Source: Pseudopedobacter saltans DSM 12145 (lineage in GTDB: Bacteria > Bacteroidota > Bacteroidia > Sphingobacteriales > Sphingobacteriaceae). Taken from it: a DNA stretch of 64,000 nucleotides. The stretch is taken from contig NC_015177.1 of NCBI RefSeq assembly GCF_000190735.1, positions 3,410,001 to 3,474,000 of the forward strand, given 5' to 3'. Below the pieces are notes generated by a model. That model was given only the letters and a program-made list of their open reading frames with translations. It was not told where the DNA came from and made no database searches. Shown piece after piece: positions 26,784 to 35,282 of the stretch (the stretch's first letter is position 1; every line of letters begins with the position of its first letter). The position numbers and the translations under genes are program-made.

Positions 26784-27197
26784 TTATTCGCCAAAATACT
26801 CTACGTAATTATTGACTGTTTCATAAAGTTTAATTGAATGCAGTTGGGCGCCTCTTTCTTTGATTGGACCATCTAATTGCTTCCAGAATTCTACTGCAAG
26901 TATTTCTGTAGAAGCCATTTTTCCACGCATAAAATCAACATCCAAATTCAGGTTTCTGTGATCTACTTTATCAATTACATGCGTAATGATAATGTCTTTC
27001 AGATCCTTTAAGTCAATTACAAAACCGGTTTCTTCGTTAATTTCGCCCTTTACCGTTACATACAAATCATAGTTGTGACCATGCCAGTTAGCATTTGCGC
27101 ATATTCCAAAAACTTCTTCATTCTTCTCTTTACTCCAGTCTTCACGGTAAAGTTTATGTGCCGCATTAAAATGCTCTTTCCTTGTGATGTAAATCAT
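26784..27197 (-). CDS. queD: 6-pyruvoyl/6-carboxy-tetrahydropterin synthase family (QueD-like)
   Basis: The 137-aa T-fold protein has zinc ligands His14 (HFNAAHKL) and His39, His41 (NWHGHNYDL), and a candidate catalytic Cys33 in [15 protein letters not shown]-family enzymes act on the FolE product: QueD makes 6-carboxytetrahydropterin for queuosine, while PTPS-type members make 6-pyruvoyl-tetrahydropterin or feed folate. The CxxxxxHGH spacing is like the eukaryotic PTPS motif rather than the CxxxHGH of many QueD proteins, so the exact product is open. queC and queE are not next to it. Upstream is a TATATTTG box (27223-27216, minus strand) without a clear -33 box. Confidence 0.85.
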   Translation of the reverse strand: MIYITRKEHFNAAHKLYREDWSKEKNEEVFGICANANWHGHNYDLYVTVKGEINEETGFVIDLKDLKDIIITHVIDKVDHRNLNLDVDFMRGKMASTEILAVEFWKQLDGPIKERGAQLHSIKLYETVNNYVEYFGE

Positions 27198-27280
27198 TTT
27201 TGATTAAATAAAGCGCAAATATAAGCAAAGGCATTTACAAGAGAATAAACAGTTTAAATCATTGTATGTAAATTTGCAGC

Positions 27281-27925
27281 ATGAAGATTCTAATCGCCGC
27301 TGCTACTTATGCAGAAATTGCTCCTTTTCTTAACGCTTTGGCTGTAACAGGCATTCCTGATGAGCCTATTATTTTTGATAAACATGAGCTTACTTTTGTT
27401 GTTTCCGGTGTTGGAATGGTGAGCATGGCCTACGCACTGGGAAAAGCTTTTACAAAAAGGAAATATGATCTTGCTATCAATGTAGGTATAGCCGGTAGTT
27501 TTTCAAAAAAAATCAAAATAGGACAATTGGTTGAAGTTAGAGAAGACATTTTTTCTGAACTTGGCGCTGAAGACGATGAAGAATTTATAACATTGGAAGA
27601 AATGCAACTTGGCGATATTTTTTATTCGGGCAGTTTTAGGGATCCGTCTACTACAGATCTGCAAAAAGTAAAAGGAATTACCGTAAACAGGGTTCACGGA
27701 AACGAAGAAAGCATAGAAAATGTGTTAGAAATGTTTACTCCGAAAGTTGAAAGTATGGAAGGAGCGGCCTTTTTTTATGCTTGTGAAGAAGCTGAAATTC
27801 CATCTTTACAGGTTAGGACAATCTCTAATTATGTAGAAAAAAGAGATCGGAACAATTGGGATATTCCTTTGGCTGTAAAAAACATTAATATTTGGCTTCA
27901 TGGCTTCTTAAAGAATTTGAATTAA
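27281..27925 (+). CDS. mqnB: Futalosine hydrolase MqnB
   Basis: The 214-aa protein of the nucleoside phosphorylase/hydrolase fold has an N terminus MKILIAAATYAEI, a glycine-rich loop VSGVGMVSMAYALGKA, INVGIAGSF and VESMEGAAFFYACE, with the Met-Glu that binds ribose. The neighbouring mqnD makes futalosine hydrolase more likely than MTA/SAH nucleosidase. It cleaves futalosine to dehypoxanthine futalosine in the alternative menaquinone pathway. A TAAATTTG box (27269-27276) ends four bases before the ATG, like lpxD and tsaE, but no -33 TTG is at proper spacing. mqnD follows 13 bp later. Confidence 0.9.
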   Translation: MKILIAAATYAEIAPFLNALAVTGIPDEPIIFDKHELTFVVSGVGMVSMAYALGKAFTKRKYDLAINVGIAGSFSKKIKIGQLVEVREDIFSELGAEDDEEFITLEEMQLGDIFYSGSFRDPSTTDLQKVKGITVNRVHGNEESIENVLEMFTPKVESMEGAAFFYACEEAEIPSLQVRTISNYVEKRDRNNWDIPLAVKNINIWLHGFLKNLN

Positions 27926-27938
27926 AAAAATTGACAAC

Positions 27939-28784
27939 ATGAAACTTACACTTGGTTTTTCTCCTTGTCCAAACGACACCTTCATATTCGATGCCTTAAT
28001 ACACAAAAAGATAGACACCGGAAATTTGGACTTTGAAGTAAGCTTTGAAGATGTGGAAACTTTAAATCAACAGGCTTTTAACAATCAACTTGACATTACA
28101 AAGCTAAGCTATCACGCCTTCGCCTATGCCAACGAAAATTACCAGTTGCTGGATTCGGGAAGTGCTTTGGGTTTCGGTGTAGGCCCTTTATTAATCAGCC
28201 ATAAAGATTTTGATTTAGAAAGATTAAAAACCTCTCAAGCTGAACTTAAGATCGGTATTCCCGGAAAATATACAACAGCCAACTTTCTTTTATCTATTGC
28301 TTATCCAGAATTGGCAAACAAGGAAGAAATGTTATTTTCTGATATCGAGCAAAAGCTGATCAACAAGGAAATAGATCTGGGTTTAATTATCCACGAGAAT
28401 CGCTTTACCTATCAGGACAAAGGTTTGGTTAAAATAATGGATTTGGGAGATTTCTGGGAACAACATACAGGCTGCGCCATTCCTTTAGGCGGGATTGTTA
28501 TTAAGCGCGACCTACCCGAAAACATCAAGCAGGAAGTAAACAGGTTAATAAAGGAATCGATAGAATTTGCATTTACCAATCCGGATTCGGGCATCGAATT
28601 TATTAAAAAACACGCCCAGGCAATGGACGAAGAGGTAATGTTTAAACACATCGAGCTTTATGTTAATGAATACTCCAAAAATTTGGGTCCGGAAGGACGG
28701 AAGGCTATAGACAATATGTTCAATATGGCTTTAGAGAAAAATGTTATCCCTAAAATTTCTAAGAATATTTATTTAAATCCTTAA
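27939..28784 (+). CDS. mqnD: 1,4-dihydroxy-6-naphthoate synthase MqnD
   Basis: The 281-aa protein has the family's opening FSPCPNDTFIFDALIH and a periplasmic-binding-protein-like fold but no signal peptide, so it is cytosolic. SYHAFAYANENYQLLDSGSA and LGLIIHENRFTYQ are typical blocks. MqnD converts cyclic dehypoxanthine futalosine to 1,4-dihydroxy-6-naphthoate. With mqnB it shows menaquinone is made by the futalosine route; mqnA, mqnC and mqnE must be elsewhere. An intrinsic terminator follows. Confidence 0.95.
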   Translation: MKLTLGFSPCPNDTFIFDALIHKKIDTGNLDFEVSFEDVETLNQQAFNNQLDITKLSYHAFAYANENYQLLDSGSALGFGVGPLLISHKDFDLERLKTSQAELKIGIPGKYTTANFLLSIAYPELANKEEMLFSDIEQKLINKEIDLGLIIHENRFTYQDKGLVKIMDLGDFWEQHTGCAIPLGGIVIKRDLPENIKQEVNRLIKESIEFAFTNPDSGIEFIKKHAQAMDEEVMFKHIELYVNEYSKNLGPEGRKAIDNMFNMALEKNVIPKISKNIYLNP

Positions 28785-28804
28785 ACATTCGGGCTATCAT
28801 TTGA

Positions 28805-28848
28805 AAAAGAGCAGAGAATCTTCAACATTTCTGCTCTTTTGTTTTTTT
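28805..28848 (+). terminator. Intrinsic terminator after mqnD
   Basis: AAAAGAGCAGAG (28805-28816) pairs with the block ending CTGCTCTTTT (28831-28840), followed by G and seven T. It ends the mqnB-mqnD unit. Confidence 0.88.
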
Positions 28849-28861
28849 ACAACACTTCAAA

Positions 28862-28884
28862 TTGTTTCTTTTTATTTCTTTTTA
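28862..28884 (+). promoter_or_regulatory. Candidate GlpR-type direct repeats upstream of glycerophosphodiesterase
   Basis: TTGTTTCTTTTTA (28862-28874) is followed at once by a second TTTCTTTTTA (28875-28884). The same 13-mer occurs upstream of glpD at 32075-32087. DeoR-family regulators often bind tandem T-rich direct repeats, so this may be a shared operator. T-rich sequence makes chance matches fairly likely. Confidence 0.35.
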
Positions 28885-28924
28885 TTTTTTATCATTGTAA
28901 TAGGAAATTTTAAACTAACCTTAT

Positions 28925-29797
28925 ATGTATAATAAATTTAGCTGTTTACTATTTACATGCGTGTTGGCTTTAAGCGCAAGTCAATCTTTTTCGCAAAATA
29001 AAATAGACCTTCAAGGTCACAGGGGAGCGAGAGGACTAATGCCTGAAAACACAATACCTGCGATGAAAAAAGCTATAGATTTAGGCGTTAACCTGGAAAT
29101 GGATATAAATTTCAGCAAAGATCAAAAGCCGATTGTATCTCACGATCATTGGTTAAATGCAGCCTTTGTATTAACTCCCGATGGGAAAGAAATACCGGCT
29201 GAAACACAAAAAGAAAAAAGACTTTATGACCTTAAATATAAGGAGATAAGAAAATATGATGTGGGCTCTAAGTTTTACAGCACATTTCCTGAACAAAAGA
29301 AAATGAAAGCATATATTCCGTTGCTTTCAGAACTAATCGATTCTGTCGAACTTTATGCGAAACAAAAGAATTATCCACTTCCACACTACAACATTGAAAC
29401 AAAAATTTCTGAAACCGGAGACAATATCAATCATCCAACTCCCAAGGTTTTTGTTAAAAAATTAATGAAAGTCATCAATTCCAAGAAAATCGCAGATAGG
29501 GTGATGATCCAGTCATTCGATCCAAGGACACTGGAAATTATTAATAAACAACATAAAAACGTTCAAACATCTTATTTGGTAAGTAAAGGAAAGCTGGAGG
29601 ACAATTTAAAAAAACTAACTTTCAAACCAGACATATACAGCCCGAATTACAAAATGGTAAACAAATCATTAGTAGAAAAATGCCATCAAATGGGAATAAA
29701 AGTAATCCCATGGACTGTTAACACAAAAGAAGAAATCGAGGCAATAAAAGCAACCGGAGTAGACGGTATTATTTCTGATTATCCTAATTTATACTAA
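28925..29797 (+). CDS. glpQ: Glycerophosphodiester phosphodiesterase, exported
   Basis: The 290-aa precursor has a signal peptide (about residues 1-23, ending SFSQ). The GDPD TIM-barrel catalytic residues are present: His32 in GHRGARGLMPENT, Glu58 and Asp60 in LEMDINFS, His73 in VSHDHW. It hydrolyses deacylated phospholipids to glycerol-3-phosphate and an alcohol in the periplasm. It sits 18 bp before the GlpT-like transporter gene and near glpD, so the product is most likely taken up and oxidised by neighbours. Direct repeats shared with the glpD upstream region suggest common control. Confidence 0.9.
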   Translation: MYNKFSCLLFTCVLALSASQSFSQNKIDLQGHRGARGLMPENTIPAMKKAIDLGVNLEMDINFSKDQKPIVSHDHWLNAAFVLTPDGKEIPAETQKEKRLYDLKYKEIRKYDVGSKFYSTFPEQKKMKAYIPLLSELIDSVELYAKQKNYPLPHYNIETKISETGDNINHPTPKVFVKKLMKVINSKKIADRVMIQSFDPRTLEIINKQHKNVQTSYLVSKGKLEDNLKKLTFKPDIYSPNYKMVNKSLVEKCHQMGIKVIPWTVNTKEEIEAIKATGVDGIISDYPNLY

Positions 29798-29815
29798 GCA
29801 AAGAACCACAAAACA

Positions 29816-31156
29816 ATGAAATTTTCGTTTTTGAATCCTGCTCCACATAAGCCTTTACTCGAGGCAGAAAAAATTGATCCAACATACAAGAAATTACGAT
29901 TTCAGGTTTTTTTAGGAATATTTTTAGGCTATGCAGGGTATTATCTGGTGCGTAAGAATTTCACGCTTGCCATGCCAGATTTATTGGAACAAGGATATTC
30001 TAAAGCTGATTTAGGATGGGCACTTTCCGGCGTTTCCATAGCTTACGGGTTAAGCAAATTTTTAATGGGAAATGTTTCCGACCGAAGCGATGCCAGAAAG
30101 TTCCTAACAATAGGGCTGGTACTTTCTGCTTTAACGATGATAGTTATGGGAACAGTGCCATTTGCCACATCTTCCATTTTAATGATGTTCATTTTACTTT
30201 TCATAAATGGATGGTTTCAGGGAATGGGATGGCCTCCTTGTGGTCGTGTTGTTGTCCACTGGTTCTCGGTAAAAGAACGCGGAACAAGAATGTCTATCTG
30301 GAATGTGGCCCATAATGTAGGTGGAGGATTAGTAGGCCCACTCGCCATTTTTGGCGTAGAGATTTTCGCAAGCTGGCACAGTAAATTTTATTTTCCCGGA
30401 ATGGTTGCGCTTATTTTTGCGATTATCGCCTATGCGTTAGTCAGGGACACACCGCAATCCTGTGGCTTACCTCCGATAGAGAAATACAAAAACGATTATC
30501 CTAAAAACTATTCTGAAAAACAGGAAGAGGAACTTAGCGCGAAAGAGATATTTTTCAAATATGTTTTCAACAATAAAATGCTCTGGTACATCGCCTTTGC
30601 AAATGCATTTGTTTATCTGGTAAGGTATGGCATATTGGATTGGTCGCCAACCTATTTAGAGGAAGCTAAGGGATTTTCGGTAAAACAAACCGGATGGGCT
30701 TATTTTCTCTATGAATATGCTGGTATACCAGGCACATTATTATGCGGGTGGATTAGTGACAAGATTTTTAAAGGAAGAAGAGCTCCTGCTACCATCATAT
30801 ACATGATTTTAGTATTAGTTGCTGTAGTTGTATACTGGAAAAATCCTGCTGGAAATATCTGGATAGACAACATTGCTCTGGTAGCGATAGGATTTCTGAT
30901 TTATGGCCCTGTTATGTTAATAGGTGTACAAGCGCTGGATTTAGCTCCTAAAAAAGCCGCCGGAACCGCAGCTGGCTTAACAGGTTTATTTGGATATATG
31001 GGCGGAGCACTATTTGCTAATATAGCTATGGGATATGTTGTAGACCACTTTAGCTGGGATGGCGGATTTATAGTAATGATTGCCGCATGTATCCTATCAA
31101 TATTTTTTACAGCACTTACCTGGAAAACGGAAGTTAAAAATCTCTTATTAAAATAG
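29816..31156 (+). CDS. glpT: Glycerol-3-phosphate transporter, MFS (GlpT-like)
   Basis: The 446-aa major facilitator has twelve hydrophobic segments and organophosphate:Pi antiporter features. These are the early [19 protein letters not shown] (Arg in the first helix region), [19 protein letters not shown], and [14 protein letters not shown] in the middle. The family includes GlpT and UhpT; the neighbours (GlpQ before, GlpR/GlpD after) favour glycerol-3-phosphate. It resides in the inner membrane. It ends at a bidirectional terminator shared with the convergent deoR-type gene. Confidence 0.9.
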   Translation: MKFSFLNPAPHKPLLEAEKIDPTYKKLRFQVFLGIFLGYAGYYLVRKNFTLAMPDLLEQGYSKADLGWALSGVSIAYGLSKFLMGNVSDRSDARKFLTIGLVLSALTMIVMGTVPFATSSILMMFILLFINGWFQGMGWPPCGRVVVHWFSVKERGTRMSIWNVAHNVGGGLVGPLAIFGVEIFASWHSKFYFPGMVALIFAIIAYALVRDTPQSCGLPPIEKYKNDYPKNYSEKQEEELSAKEIFFKYVFNNKMLWYIAFANAFVYLVRYGILDWSPTYLEEAKGFSVKQTGWAYFLYEYAGIPGTLLCGWISDKIFKGRRAPATIIYMILVLVAVVVYWKNPAGNIWIDNIALVAIGFLIYGPVMLIGVQALDLAPKKAAGTAAGLTGLFGYMGGALFANIAMGYVVDHFSWDGGFIVMIAACILSIFFTALTWKTEVKNLLLK

Positions 31157-31164
31157 AATTAAAT

Positions 31165-31198
31165 AAAAAAGGGCCATTTCACTTTTATGGCCCTTTTT
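31165..31198. terminator. Bidirectional terminator between glpT and glpR
   Basis: AAAAAAGGGCCAT (31165-31176 region) pairs with ATGGCCCTTTTT (31187-31198). A-rich and T-rich flanks make it work for both convergent transcripts. Confidence 0.9.
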
Positions 31199-31219
31199 CC
31201 TTATTTAATTTGTATATCA

Positions 31220-31987
31220 CTATACGATTGTAACTTTTACTCCCATACTTTGTAAAGCTTTTACTGTGGCTTCGGAGACCCCACTGTCTGTAATAATCTG
31301 ATCCACATCTTCGAAACCACAGATTCTACCAAAACCCCTTCTTCCAAACTTAGTGGAATCCGCCAGCACAATTGTTTTTTGAGAAACCTTAATCATTTCC
31401 CTATTTAACTGTGCTTCCATCGAGTTGGTAGTGGTTAAACCAAATTCCAAATCTATTCCGTCGACACCTAAAAACAATTTTGAGCAAAAGAAATCGCCTA
31501 ATGCACTTTCTGCATAGTTACCCGTAACAGAAGTCGAGCTTTTTCGCAAAACTCCACCCAATTGTATGATTTCCACATTGCTATCTAGCTTTAACAATTC
31601 CATAGCTACGTTTAAAGCACCTGTAACTACCATCAAATTCCCCTTTATATGAATGGCGCGAGCCAAAGCCTGTACTGTAGTACCCGAAGCAATAACTATC
31701 GAATCATTATCCGAAATTAATTTCGCAGCCTCTGTTCCTATTTTTAATTTTTCTACAGACTGAATTTTTTCTTTTTCATTTACCGGACGGTCTACTGTGT
31801 ATGGATTCTGTTGAGTAGCGCCTCCGTGTGTTTTAAAAAGGAGGCCTTTTTCTTCTAATAGTTTCAGATCCTTCCTTATAGTAACAGGAGAAACATTTAA
31901 TTCTTTACATAAGTCAACTACGGCAACATACCCTTCCTGATGCAATTTATTAATGATAACCTGATGTCTTTCGGCAATATTCAGCAT
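31220..31987 (-). CDS. glpR: DeoR-family transcriptional regulator (GlpR-like)
   Basis: This is 255 aa from the ATG at 31987; an ATG five codons earlier (32002) is less typical, as DeoR proteins begin near MLNIAERHQVI. The N-terminal winged HTH is VVDLCKELNVSPVTIRKDLKLLEEKGLLFKTHGGA (residues about 20-55). A C-terminal DeoRC sugar-phosphate sensor includes DSIVIASGTTVQALARAI, LGVDGID and DSTKFG. It is divergent from glpD over 150 bp that contains an 18-bp palindrome, so it probably represses the glp genes and responds to glycerol-3-phosphate. The ligand is inferred from context only. Confidence 0.85.
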   Translation of the reverse strand: MLNIAERHQVIINKLHQEGYVAVVDLCKELNVSPVTIRKDLKLLEEKGLLFKTHGGATQQNPYTVDRPVNEKEKIQSVEKLKIGTEAAKLISDNDSIVIASGTTVQALARAIHIKGNLMVVTGALNVAMELLKLDSNVEIIQLGGVLRKSSTSVTGNYAESALGDFFCSKLFLGVDGIDLEFGLTTTNSMEAQLNREMIKVSQKTIVLADSTKFGRRGFGRICGFEDVDQIITDSGVSEATVKALQSMGVKVTIV

Positions 31988-32050
31988 ATTTTTAATTAGC
32001 ATTTAACATTCTAAAATACCCTTTTTATCAAACACAAAAGAATAAAAAGC

Positions 32051-32068
32051 ATAATTAAGCTTAATTAT
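32051..32068. promoter_or_regulatory. Perfect 18-bp palindrome, candidate GlpR operator
   Basis: ATAATTAAG (32051-32059) is followed directly by its exact reverse complement CTTAATTAT (32060-32068). It lies 64 bp upstream of the glpR ATG and 69 bp upstream of glpD, in a divergent promoter region, which fits an autoregulated operator. Low-complexity AT sequence lowers its statistical weight. Confidence 0.5.
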
Positions 32069-32074
32069 TATTTT

Positions 32075-32099
32075 TTGTTTCTTTTTAAGTTTCGTATAA
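32075..32099 (+). promoter_or_regulatory. T-rich repeat shared with glpQ upstream region, near glpD promoter
   Basis: TTGTTTCTTTTTA (32075-32087) is identical to 28862-28874 upstream of the glycerophosphodiesterase. A related TTTCGTATAA follows at 32090-32099. TTTG (32074-32077) and TATAATTG (32095-32102) could serve as a weak promoter with a short 17-base spacer, which would place the repeats between -33 and -7. Confidence 0.35.
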
Positions 32100-32136
32100 T
32101 TGCTATATATTTCTTTTTTGAATAAAACATAATTCA

Positions 32137-33711
32137 ATGAAACTTAAAACAAGAGAAGAGCAGCTTTCTAACCTACAAGAGAACATTATTTGGGATATTG
32201 TAATTATTGGCGGAGGCGCAACAGGCTTGGGCTGCGCGGTAGATTCTGCCTCCCGAGGATTTAAGACTTTATTACTGGAGCAATATGATTTTGCAAAAGG
32301 TACGTCCAGTAGAAGCACAAAGCTTGTTCATGGAGGAGTGAGGTACCTGGCTCAGGGAGATGTCAGTCTGGTTCGGGAGGCGCTAAAGGAGAGAGGACTT
32401 CTTTTTCAGAATGCCCCTCATCTCGTTAACAAGCAATCCTTCGTAATCCCTTGTTTTGGACTATTTTCTAAAATTAAATACCTGGTAGGTTTAAAACTAT
32501 ACGATTGGCTATCTGGAAAATATAGTTTCGGAAGCTCTATTTATCTAAATAAAAACAAGGTTTTAGACAGATTAAAAGGTATTTCTGAAAAGCATGTGTC
32601 TGGAGGTATAGAATATTACGATGGGCAATTTGACGACGCGCGTCTTGCAATAAATCTGGCACAGACAGCTATCGATCATGGTGCTACGGTGCTTAACTAT
32701 GCAAAGGTTACATCACTAAGCAAAGGCAATAACAGCAAATTAAATGGCCTTACTTTCATTGATGCAGAAAATCAAAAAGAATATAATATCCAAACAAAAT
32801 CAATCATCAATGCCACTGGTGTATTTGTTGATGATATATTAAACATGGACACCCCGGGAAGAAATCATTTGGTTAGACCAAGCCAGGGCGTTCACCTTGT
32901 TTTGGACAGGTCTTTTATGAAGGGTGATTCTGCATTAATGATTCCGGAAACTTCTGATGGCAGAGTTTTGTTTGCAGTGCCTTGGCATGAACATTTAGTT
33001 GTGGGAACTACGGATACACCTTTAGACAGTCACAGCTTAGAACCAGTTGCTCTTCAAAAAGAAATAAATTTTATTCTGGAAACTGCGGGTGCATATTTAG
33101 AAAAAAGACCGACAGAAAGTGACGTATTAAGTGTTTTCGCAGGTTTAAGGCCGCTAGCTGCGCCAGATAAATCGACCAACAAAACAAAGGAGATTTCAAG
33201 GAGCCATAAATTAATAGTAAGTCCTAGCGGATTGGTAACAATCACCGGCGGTAAATGGACGACTTACAGAAAAATGGCCGAAGACACAATTAATGAAACC
33301 ATAAAAGTTTGCGGTCTGGAAGAAAAATCCTGTGCTACAGAACAATTAAAAATACATGGTTATAAAGCCCAAAAAGAAGGCTCGTATCTTGATATTTATG
33401 GTAGCGATGCTTTAAGTATAAAAAATATTATCATACAGCAACCGGAATTTGGAAACAAATTAATCGATTCTTTCCCTTATACAGCAGCCGAGGTAATTTG
33501 GTTTGTAAGAAACGAAATGGCTAGAAGCATAGAAGATGTATTGGCAAGAAGATTACGTTTATTATTTTTAGATGCCAAAGCAGCGGTTGAAATTGCTCCG
33601 AAAGTTGCACAGTTAATGGCTTCAGAAATGGGTTATGGAAAAGAGTGGGAGACTCAACAGGTTAACAACTTTAATGCAATTGCTAGCAATTATATTCTAA
33701 AAAAGAAATAA
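32137..33711 (+). CDS. glpD: Glycerol-3-phosphate dehydrogenase GlpD
   Basis: The 524-aa flavoprotein has an FAD dinucleotide motif GGGATGLGCAVDSASRG (residues about 25-41), SSRSTKLVHGGVRYL, GIEYYDGQFDDARL and TGGKWTTYRKMAEDT. It oxidises glycerol-3-phosphate to dihydroxyacetone phosphate at the inner membrane, passing electrons to menaquinone. The length matches aerobic GlpD. It stands divergent from the DeoR regulator and 1 bp before an SGNH hydrolase gene. With GlpQ and GlpT it completes a route from glycerophosphodiesters to central metabolism. Confidence 0.96.
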   Translation: MKLKTREEQLSNLQENIIWDIVIIGGGATGLGCAVDSASRGFKTLLLEQYDFAKGTSSRSTKLVHGGVRYLAQGDVSLVREALKERGLLFQNAPHLVNKQSFVIPCFGLFSKIKYLVGLKLYDWLSGKYSFGSSIYLNKNKVLDRLKGISEKHVSGGIEYYDGQFDDARLAINLAQTAIDHGATVLNYAKVTSLSKGNNSKLNGLTFIDAENQKEYNIQTKSIINATGVFVDDILNMDTPGRNHLVRPSQGVHLVLDRSFMKGDSALMIPETSDGRVLFAVPWHEHLVVGTTDTPLDSHSLEPVALQKEINFILETAGAYLEKRPTESDVLSVFAGLRPLAAPDKSTNKTKEISRSHKLIVSPSGLVTITGGKWTTYRKMAEDTINETIKVCGLEEKSCATEQLKIHGYKAQKEGSYLDIYGSDALSIKNIIIQQPEFGNKLIDSFPYTAAEVIWFVRNEMARSIEDVLARRLRLLFLDAKAAVEIAPKVAQLMASEMGYGKEWETQQVNNFNAIASNYILKKK

Positions 33712-33712
33712 A

Positions 33713-34792
33713 ATGTACAGAACGCAACTTATTCTGATCTTACTGTCTATCTTCTTAAGCTTCCAAACTTTAGCACAAACGTCATTGAAAAAGTACGTGT
33801 CCTTAACAGTTTTGGGAAAAGCGAAAGAAACAGAAAACATGTTTCATCGGGTGGATACTACTAAATATCCATTGATTCCAAAAAGCGTAAAATATTTATT
33901 AACAAACTCTGCCGGACTTTTCGTCAGCTTTAAGACAAACAGTACTTCAATAGCAGCAAAATGGTGTACAAGCGACAAAAAAAGTTCGAGTAATATGACA
34001 GCTATTGCTTATGAAGGCCTGGATATTTACATCAAAAAAGATGGGAAATGGCAATTTGCCGGAGTTGGAAGACCAGGAACCAAATCTTGTTCGGAGAGTG
34101 TATTGGTAAGTAATATGGATAGTTCTGAAAAAGAGTGCCTTGTCTATCTTCCTTTATATGACGAAACCAAAAGCCTCGAAATTGGGGTGGATGAAAATGC
34201 TAAAATATCAGAAAATACAAACCCTTTTCAAAAGCAAATTATTGTTTATGGCTCCAGTATTGTTCAGGGAGCTTCAGCAAGCAGGCCAGGTCTCGCTTAT
34301 CCTTCGCGACTAAGTAGGAATACTGGTTTAAATTTTGTAAATATTGGCGTAAGTGGCAGCGCAAAAATGGAGAAGGAAGTCGCAGATATGGTTTCTGAAA
34401 TGCCAGGGGATGTTTATGTTTTAGACTGTGTTCCAAACTCGTCGCCCGCAGAAATTAAAGAAAGAACAAAATATCTTGTTAAGAAAATACGTAGCTCAAA
34501 CCCGATAGCACCTATAATTATTATACAAACCATTGTTAGAGAACATGGGTATTTCGATAAATCTGTGGGTCTTAGAGTCCAACAGCAAAACGAAGAGATA
34601 AAAAGGCAATTGGAAGAACTTGTTAAAGAAAGTGTAAAAGACCTTTATTTTATTTCAGCAGATAATTTACTGGGTAACGACCATGAAGCCACTACAGATG
34701 GTACTCATCCGAACGATCTTGGTTTTGACAGAATGATACAGAAATTTCAGCCAGAGATTTTAAATGTGTTAAAAAAGCATAAAATCATTTAG
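33713..34792 (+). CDS. Exported SGNH/GDSL-like hydrolase
   Basis: The 359-aa precursor has a signal peptide (about residues 1-22, ending TLAQ). An N-terminal beta-sandwich (about 30-165) precedes the SGNH domain. Block I reads YGSSIVQGASASRPG (Ser near residue 181) rather than the classic GDS, block II is NIGVSGSAKM, and the C-terminal DGTHPNDLGF supplies Asp/His. Such two-domain proteins include CE2-like carbohydrate esterases and unknown acylhydrolases. The 1-bp gap after glpD says it is co-transcribed; removal of acyl groups from glycerophospho compounds would fit but is a guess. Confidence 0.85.
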   Translation: MYRTQLILILLSIFLSFQTLAQTSLKKYVSLTVLGKAKETENMFHRVDTTKYPLIPKSVKYLLTNSAGLFVSFKTNSTSIAAKWCTSDKKSSSNMTAIAYEGLDIYIKKDGKWQFAGVGRPGTKSCSESVLVSNMDSSEKECLVYLPLYDETKSLEIGVDENAKISENTNPFQKQIIVYGSSIVQGASASRPGLAYPSRLSRNTGLNFVNIGVSGSAKMEKEVADMVSEMPGDVYVLDCVPNSSPAEIKERTKYLVKKIRSSNPIAPIIIIQTIVREHGYFDKSVGLRVQQQNEEIKRQLEELVKESVKDLYFISADNLLGNDHEATTDGTHPNDLGFDRMIQKFQPEILNVLKKHKII

Positions 34793-34859
34793 TTCGTATA
34801 GTTTGGCAAGGTATTCGCTTTTATTCGGATATCTATAATAGAAACAAACACTTACGAAT

Positions 34860-35150
34860 ATGGAAAACTCAAAGTTAACGACAGCAATATTGGCTGGAGC
34901 CGCAATTGGCGGCGCAATTTGGTACTTAACCAAAACGTCTCATGGAAAAGAATGCTTAAATGCTGTACTTGATACAGCTAAAACTTATGGAGACAAAATG
35001 AAGTCTACCTTAAATGAAAAAGCAAGAGAAGTTGAACATTTGTCTAAAAAAGCTTCTGAATATATGGCTGATAAAGCCTCGGAAGCTACAAAATATGCAA
35101 AAAGCAAACTAGACGATGCTAACGGCAAAATACAGGAAGCAAAAGCTTAA
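34860..35150 (+). CDS. YtxH-like small membrane-anchored protein
   Basis: The 96-aa protein has an N-terminal membrane segment (about residues 8-24, TAILAGAAIGGAIWYLT) and a long charged amphipathic helix with Ala/Lys heptads (KSTLNEKAREVEHLSKKASEYMADKA). This matches the YtxH (Gas vesicle/stress-associated) pattern. Function of the family is unknown; members are often stress-induced. It is monocistronic, closed by a terminator. Confidence 0.75.
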   Translation: MENSKLTTAILAGAAIGGAIWYLTKTSHGKECLNAVLDTAKTYGDKMKSTLNEKAREVEHLSKKASEYMADKASEATKYAKSKLDDANGKIQEAKA

Positions 35151-35155
35151 TGATA

Positions 35156-35187
35156 AAAGGGTCGGTTTTTTATGCTGGCCCTTTTTA
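35156..35187 (+). terminator. Intrinsic terminator after ytxH-like gene
   Basis: AAAAGGGTC (35156-35164) pairs with GGCCCTTTT (35178-35186) including a G-T pair, followed by T. It lies a few bases after the stop. Confidence 0.8.
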
Positions 35188-35282
35188 TTTAAATTATATA
35201 TTTTTTTAAGCGAACTGTATCAAAAAAAAGTAACCTTACGTCTAGGCTTTTAATTCAACGAAATTGATTAAAATAGAAAGTT

